The notes beneath the pieces are model-generated. The model searched no databases, was not told the DNA's origin, and saw nothing but the letters and a program-made list of their open reading frames with translations. A stretch of DNA of 64,000 bases, taken from assembly GCA_001464665.1 (NCBI GenBank), contig LNDP01000024.1:1-64000 (forward strand). Reading direction: 5' to 3'. This document shows, piece by piece, positions 60,566 to 64,000 of the stretch. This DNA is from Acidobacteria bacterium Ga0074141. Its GTDB lineage: Bacteria; Acidobacteriota; Blastocatellia; Pyrinomonadales; Pyrinomonadaceae. Made by a program: the position numbers and the translations under genes. Positions within the stretch are counted from its first letter, which is position 1, and each line of letters opens with the position of its first letter.

Positions 60566-61141
60566 TCAGGGTTTTTGGACGCCAAGCTCACGAAGCAGCC
60601 ATGTCCGTGCAAATCGCCAGTCCCGTTTTACCGTTTCAGGCGAGACCTGGAGCACTTCAGCGATCTGGTCATTGGTGATGCCCGCGAAATACTTCATCTC
60701 AACGATCCGGCTCTTCCGCTCGTCGAGCTTCGCGAGTTGCTGCAACGCGTCGTCAAGAGCAAGGATCTCCTTCGCTTGTTCTCCGGCGGCCGCAAAATCA
60801 TCGTTGAGCGTAACTCTTTCCTGCCAGCCGCCCCGCTTTTGGCTTTGCTTTGAGCGGGCATAGTCTACCAGAATATGCCGCATTGCCGTGGATGCAACAG
60901 CGAAGAAATGAGCACTATTCTGCCAGCCGGCTCCTTCTCGGTTGGCCAGCTTCAGGTAAGCCTCATGGATCAGGTCAGTCGTCTGAAATGTGTGCCCTGC
61001 CGGCTGGCGGCGAAGGTGATGCCGGGCCATTTTCCGCAGTTCGTCGTAAACGAGCGGCATCAATTGCTCGAGCGCAGTCGTATCCCCTTCGCCCCACTCA
61101 GAGAGTAGGGCAGTGATCTGCTGCGAACTGCCTTGATGCAT
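60566..61141 (-). CDS. ECF RNA polymerase sigma factor (TIGR02999-like)
   Basis: 191 residues. Region 2 'LVYDELRKMARHHLRRQPAGHTFQTTDLIHEAYLKLA' and 'HFFAVASTAMRHILVDYARSK', region 4 'LDERKSRIVEMKYFAGITNDQIAEVLQVSPETVKRDWRFARTWL': the family common in Acidobacteria and Planctomycetes and typically encoded next to Hanks-type kinases. No anti-sigma gene is nearby, so control may be by kinase phosphorylation (inference). Confidence 0.93.
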   Translation of the reverse strand: MHQGSSQQITALLSEWGEGDTTALEQLMPLVYDELRKMARHHLRRQPAGHTFQTTDLIHEAYLKLANREGAGWQNSAHFFAVASTAMRHILVDYARSKQSQKRGGWQERVTLNDDFAAAGEQAKEILALDDALQQLAKLDERKSRIVEMKYFAGITNDQIAEVLQVSPETVKRDWRFARTWLLRELGVQKP

Positions 61142-61401
61142 AAATCTACGGCGAGAAGAGTATCGTCAGTATAGACCCAAACTACGAAAAAAAAAAACTC
61201 CGAAGTGTTACACTTTCGCCGCTTTTTTCTCGTTTGTATCGGCAGGGAATGATTTTGAGTCAACACCTGCGTTCTGGCGGGCAGTTTGGACCTGGCTGAT
61301 AGCGGCCGATCTGCTTCATTCGGGCATTCAAGGCCCAAACGATGAACATCCGCCGGTATCGGTAACTACATTCTAACCATTCAAAATAAAGGAGATACGA
61401 A
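61142..61401. other. Divergent intergenic region (sigma factor / secreted paralogues)
   Basis: 260 bp. Minus-strand TATACT at about 61170 is a candidate -10 for the sigma factor gene. A run of about eleven A residues at 61189-61199 stands out. On the + side AAGGAGATACGAA precedes the next ATG. No RNA gene or hairpin recognised. Confidence 0.4.
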
Positions 61402-62025
61402 ATGAAAGGACTATTTTCACGCATGCTGGCCATTGGCTTGATCGCTCTGGTTTTCAGTGCTGCGGAGCTTACAGCTCAACGCTCGGAACACACGTTCATC
61501 GTTGTCAACAAGACTGACGTTGTGATCAATGCTCTCTATGTGACGCCGCACAACGCGAAAGACTGGGGCGAAGACATTTTAGGAGCGGACGTTTTAGACA
61601 TCGGCGATGACCTCGGGATCGTACTTGCCCGCAGGGAAACCGCAAGGCTCTGGGATCTCCGAATCGAGGACAGCGACGGCAACTCGATCGAATGGGACCG
61701 ATTGAATCTTCGGGAGATCTACTCGGTGTCGCTCTATTACAAGAACGGCAAAGCGACGGCCATTTTTGATGAGTTCGTGGCAGATGTCGAAGGCACATGG
61801 GATGGCTATTACGACGACGGCACAAGATCACCGTATGTATGGTCGATCCGGCAGAACGGAGCAAATCTTACCATCACCGACGCAAAAGGCGGATCGACCC
61901 GATCGCGAGGAACCATCAAAGGCAGCAACGTCCGAGCCCTTGATTTCGCAACTCAGAATGGAAAGCTTTCGGCCGATGGATCACGGATCAGGTGGTCGGA
62001 CGGCGTCGTTTGGATCCGCCGATAA
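61402..62025 (+). CDS. Secreted protein, paralogue 1, with extra C-terminal domain
   Basis: 207 residues. Signal peptide about 1-26. Residues 30-125 contain 'HTFIVVNKTDVVINALYVTPHNAKDWGEDILGADVLDIGDDLGIVLARRETARLWDLRIEDSDGNSIEWDRLNLREIYSVSLYY' (condensed), a family that public databases often mislabel 'argininosuccinate lyase'. The C-terminal about 80 residues ('GTWDGYYDDGTRSPYVWSIRQNGANLTIT') look like a lipocalin-like or avidin-like small beta domain absent from the paralogue. Strong Shine-Dalgarno. Function unknown. Confidence 0.75.
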   Translation: MKGLFSRMLAIGLIALVFSAAELTAQRSEHTFIVVNKTDVVINALYVTPHNAKDWGEDILGADVLDIGDDLGIVLARRETARLWDLRIEDSDGNSIEWDRLNLREIYSVSLYYKNGKATAIFDEFVADVEGTWDGYYDDGTRSPYVWSIRQNGANLTITDAKGGSTRSRGTIKGSNVRALDFATQNGKLSADGSRIRWSDGVVWIRR

Positions 62026-62082
62026 CCGGACCCGGCGTTAGCGGATCTGAAAGAACACGAATTTAACTCAAAGGAGAACAGG

Positions 62083-62466
62083 ATGAGAAATTTAAAGCGA
62101 TTGACAATATTTGTCGCATTGGTGCTTGGGTTTATGTGCATCCCCGGCATCGGAACATCGGAAGCGTCGGCACAGGGAAGGCAGGATTTCACACTCGTGA
62201 ACCGTACCGGCGTTGAAATATATGCCCTTTATGTTACGCCGCATAGTGTGGACGAATGGGGCGAAGACATCCTCGGAGCTGACACGCTTTTGTCCGGCGA
62301 GGAACTTGACGTCTTCTTTTCAGTAAGGGAGAGAGCCAAGTTCTGGGACATCCGCATCGAAGATGAGGATGGCAACTACATAGAGTGGGACAGGCTTAAC
62401 CTTCTTGAGATCTCGAAGGTAACACTTTACTACCGCAACAAGAAACCGACGGCCGTCGTCGAATAA
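62083..62466 (+). CDS. Secreted protein, paralogue 2
   Basis: 127 residues. Signal peptide about 1-30 (...SEASAQG). The mature part is closely similar to residues 30-125 of the preceding gene ('DFTLVNRTGVEIYALYVTPHSVDEWGEDILGAD...FWDIRIEDEDGNYIEWDRLNLLEISKVTLYY'), so the two are tandem duplicates of which this one lacks the C-terminal domain. Function unknown. Confidence 0.78.
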   Translation: MRNLKRLTIFVALVLGFMCIPGIGTSEASAQGRQDFTLVNRTGVEIYALYVTPHSVDEWGEDILGADTLLSGEELDVFFSVRERAKFWDIRIEDEDGNYIEWDRLNLLEISKVTLYYRNKKPTAVVE

Positions 62467-62493
62467 CGGCAGATCAAAACAGATTCAGGAGAG

Positions 62494-63201
62494 ATGATGA
62501 AGACTAAACTAATTGGAATGGTCGCGATAGCGGCATTCGGGATGAACACGATCGGTTGCTCATTTTCGGTTGGCACCGATATGGCAAACAGCAACACAGC
62601 GGCGAACACCGCAAAGCCGCCGGCTTCGAATTCGAACAGCAATGCTAACGCCGCGAAAACCGACAGCGCGTCAAAGCCGAAGCTCAAAGGCGAAGCTAAG
62701 CCGACGGACGGAACAGCAAAGTCCGCTAAGAAGAATAACCCGATCCCATCGGATTGGATCTATGTATATGACGATACAAAGGGCTATGGATTCTCGCTGC
62801 CGGAAGGCTCTGAAGGCGAGAGCGAAACGGTCGAAGGCATAGACGTTTTCGCGGCGACTACGCCCGCACCATCAGAGATCGACATTTTCGTTCTTGCCTA
62901 TAAAGACAAGACGCGAACTCGAGAAGATCTGCTGGCCGATGCGGTCGAGTTCCTTGAGGCACTTGGGCAGCAGGTGACGCCCGGAGACCTGCAGGCCGAA
63001 GGCGGCGACTATTCCGTAGCCGATGCGACAACCATCCATCCTTCACGCGGCAAGGGCAAGCTCCGAATACTCGTCGGCACCGACATCACCGATAACTATG
63101 TGATGATCCTTGGGGTCGAGGAGTCACGTTTTGCAGCCAACGAGAGCATCATCGATGCGATCTGGGGCAGCTTCGAGATGTGGAGCGATACCGGAGAATA
63201 A
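62494..63201 (+). CDS. Lipoprotein with Asn/Ala-rich spacer, function unknown
   Basis: 235 residues. Lipobox 'NTIGCS' with Cys near residue 22. Low-complexity spacer rich in Asn, Ala, Lys and Ser (about 30-75), then a globular domain ('WIYVYDDTKGYGFSLPEGSEGESETVEGIDVFAAT...DIFVLAYKDKTRTREDLLADAVEFLEALG'), resembling PsbP/DUF1795-like folds. Two tandem ATGs; GGAGAG upstream. It follows the secreted paralogues and may share their transcript. Confidence 0.75.
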   Translation: MMKTKLIGMVAIAAFGMNTIGCSFSVGTDMANSNTAANTAKPPASNSNSNANAAKTDSASKPKLKGEAKPTDGTAKSAKKNNPIPSDWIYVYDDTKGYGFSLPEGSEGESETVEGIDVFAATTPAPSEIDIFVLAYKDKTRTREDLLADAVEFLEALGQQVTPGDLQAEGGDYSVADATTIHPSRGKGKLRILVGTDITDNYVMILGVEESRFAANESIIDAIWGSFEMWSDTGE

Positions 63202-63300
63202 TTGTCTAACGGCAATTCAGGCGATCCGTTCCGGGACACTCCTGTCTCGTGCCGCGTAAGACACGGCACGCCGGAAAAAATGGATATGCCTTTCATGCGG

Positions 63301-63330
63301 GACGGCTTTCGGAAAGATCCGAAAGCCGTC
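63301..63330 (+). terminator. Possible terminator after lipoprotein gene
   Basis: Perfect 12-bp stem GACGGCTTTCGG/CCGAAAGCCGTC with a 6-nt loop. The following bases are only moderately T-rich, so termination efficiency is uncertain. Confidence 0.5.
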
Positions 63331-63382
63331 TCGTCTATTAAAATTCGCACACGCAGCATCCCATCTGAAGCGTAAAGAAAAA

Positions 63383-63952
63383 TCACGGCAGCAACATCGG
63401 CCCGACAAAAAACCAAACAACGAGTCCGGCAGCAACTCCCAAAATCGATGCGGTAAGCTCAAGTGCTCCACCTTTCTTCCAGGCGACGCGGCCAAAATAC
63501 GCAAGAGCGATTATTACCGCGATAGCGGTCGGGATCGCAACAAATAGCGGGTCGAGCCCGACCGCTTTCGTAAAATTAAATTCATCAAAATTCGGACTCG
63601 GCTGATAGCCGGCGGCTCGCAAATAGATGTAAACGAAATTAACTATTCGCCCGAGCGGGGCGGCCAGGCCTAGTATCACTAGAAACGGAAGATACTTGTA
63701 TCTGATCAAAACCCCGGCAGCAATTAGCGATACGTATGTAATAACTGGTCCGACTGCCGTTGCGAACGCGACTTGGCCGCTCGTCAACGCGGACCTATCG
63801 GCCGAAACCGACGCCGAACGCAAGACCACACCTTCGACCCCAAAACCGATGTAGGCCAAATAATGTCCCAGCTCATGCGAAACGATGGAAAACGGCACTA
63901 CAAAAATGCCGATTATCGAATACCAGCCGATTTTTGAGATGAATTTCCCCAA
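63383..63952 (-). CDS. M50-like membrane metalloprotease / peptidase
   Basis: 189 residues with about five membrane segments. The zinc motif H-E-L-G-H lies in the first membrane region ('PFSIVSHELGHYLAYIGFG'). Known: M50/site-2-type proteases cut within membranes; the second ligand motif (NxxPxxxxDG) is not clear, only 'NFDEFNFTKAVGLDP'. There is no PDZ domain. It may be a minimal family member or an inactive relative. The window ends about 50 bp upstream of its start. Confidence 0.7.
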   Translation of the reverse strand: MGKFISKIGWYSIIGIFVVPFSIVSHELGHYLAYIGFGVEGVVLRSASVSADRSALTSGQVAFATAVGPVITYVSLIAAGVLIRYKYLPFLVILGLAAPLGRIVNFVYIYLRAAGYQPSPNFDEFNFTKAVGLDPLFVAIPTAIAVIIALAYFGRVAWKKGGALELTASILGVAAGLVVWFFVGPMLLP

Positions 63953-64000
63953 AGTAAAAATCTAATTACTTCTGCGGTGACCGAATCAGATCTTTACACA

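Overview
The window looks like a chromosomal segment of an Acidobacteriota bacterium, most likely class Blastocatellia (inference). The clues are secreted proteins ending in FG-GAP-like 'DGDGKTD..VFRPS.G.WY' repeats, large Ser/Thr kinases fused to PD40 or FlgO/TPR sensor regions beside a TIGR02999-type ECF sigma factor, a compact PilMNOPQ operon, and the overall gene style. No rRNA gene or other decisive marker is present, so the placement is tentative.

Region 1 (1 to 15.83 kb) is the right-hand end of a prophage. Small, tightly packed, mostly overlapping genes run leftward from about 14.3 kb: ribbon-helix-helix regulators, zinc-ribbon proteins, a VRR-NUC nuclease, a Gp37/Gp68 Fe-S protein, a J-domain protein, a DnaB-type helicase, a winged-helix replication initiator with an iteron-like array inside it, a ParB-like protein and a KTSC protein. 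An initiator-type tRNA is embedded in the operon. Two near-identical promoters, each with its own inverted repeat, drive the operon. A UmuD-like protease and a small secreted protein are transcribed rightward at the edge. The right boundary is a 45-nt 3' fragment of tRNA-Pro(CGG), so the intact tRNA, and probably the integrase and structural genes, should lie left of the window.

Region 2 (15.9 to 38.5 kb) is host sequence: a GNAT acetyltransferase; a TonB-dependent receptor followed by a PhoX-like phosphatase; QueD and a large MscS channel; a LuxR-type regulator; a DinG-like Fe-S helicase; an M36 metalloprotease and a CxxCH-containing secreted protein that share one C-terminal repeat module; and the type IV pilus operon pilM-N-O-P-Q with a long leader.

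Region 3 (38.9 to 43.7 kb) has a divergent acyl-CoA dehydrogenase and an aminoglycoside-phosphotransferase-like kinase, the split equivalent of ACAD10/11. Next comes a three-gene unit: a TIGR04222-like membrane protein with a Gly/Cys-rich tail, a DUF692 (MNIO) iron oxidase and a partner protein. I regard this unit as the best candidate for an undescribed system, namely oxidative modification of cysteines on a membrane-anchored substrate.

Region 4 (43.7 to 53.8 kb, all minus strand) is a reductive pyrimidine catabolism cluster: NCS1 permease, beta-ureidopropionase, RidA, PreT and PreA, plus an AbgT transporter and several exported proteins of unknown function. The dihydropyrimidinase that should link these steps is not in the window.

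Region 5 (53.8 to 64 kb) holds a PD40 gene remnant, a BON-like secreted protein, two membrane Ser/Thr kinases, an ECF sigma factor, two tandem secreted paralogues, a lipoprotein and an M50-like membrane protease.
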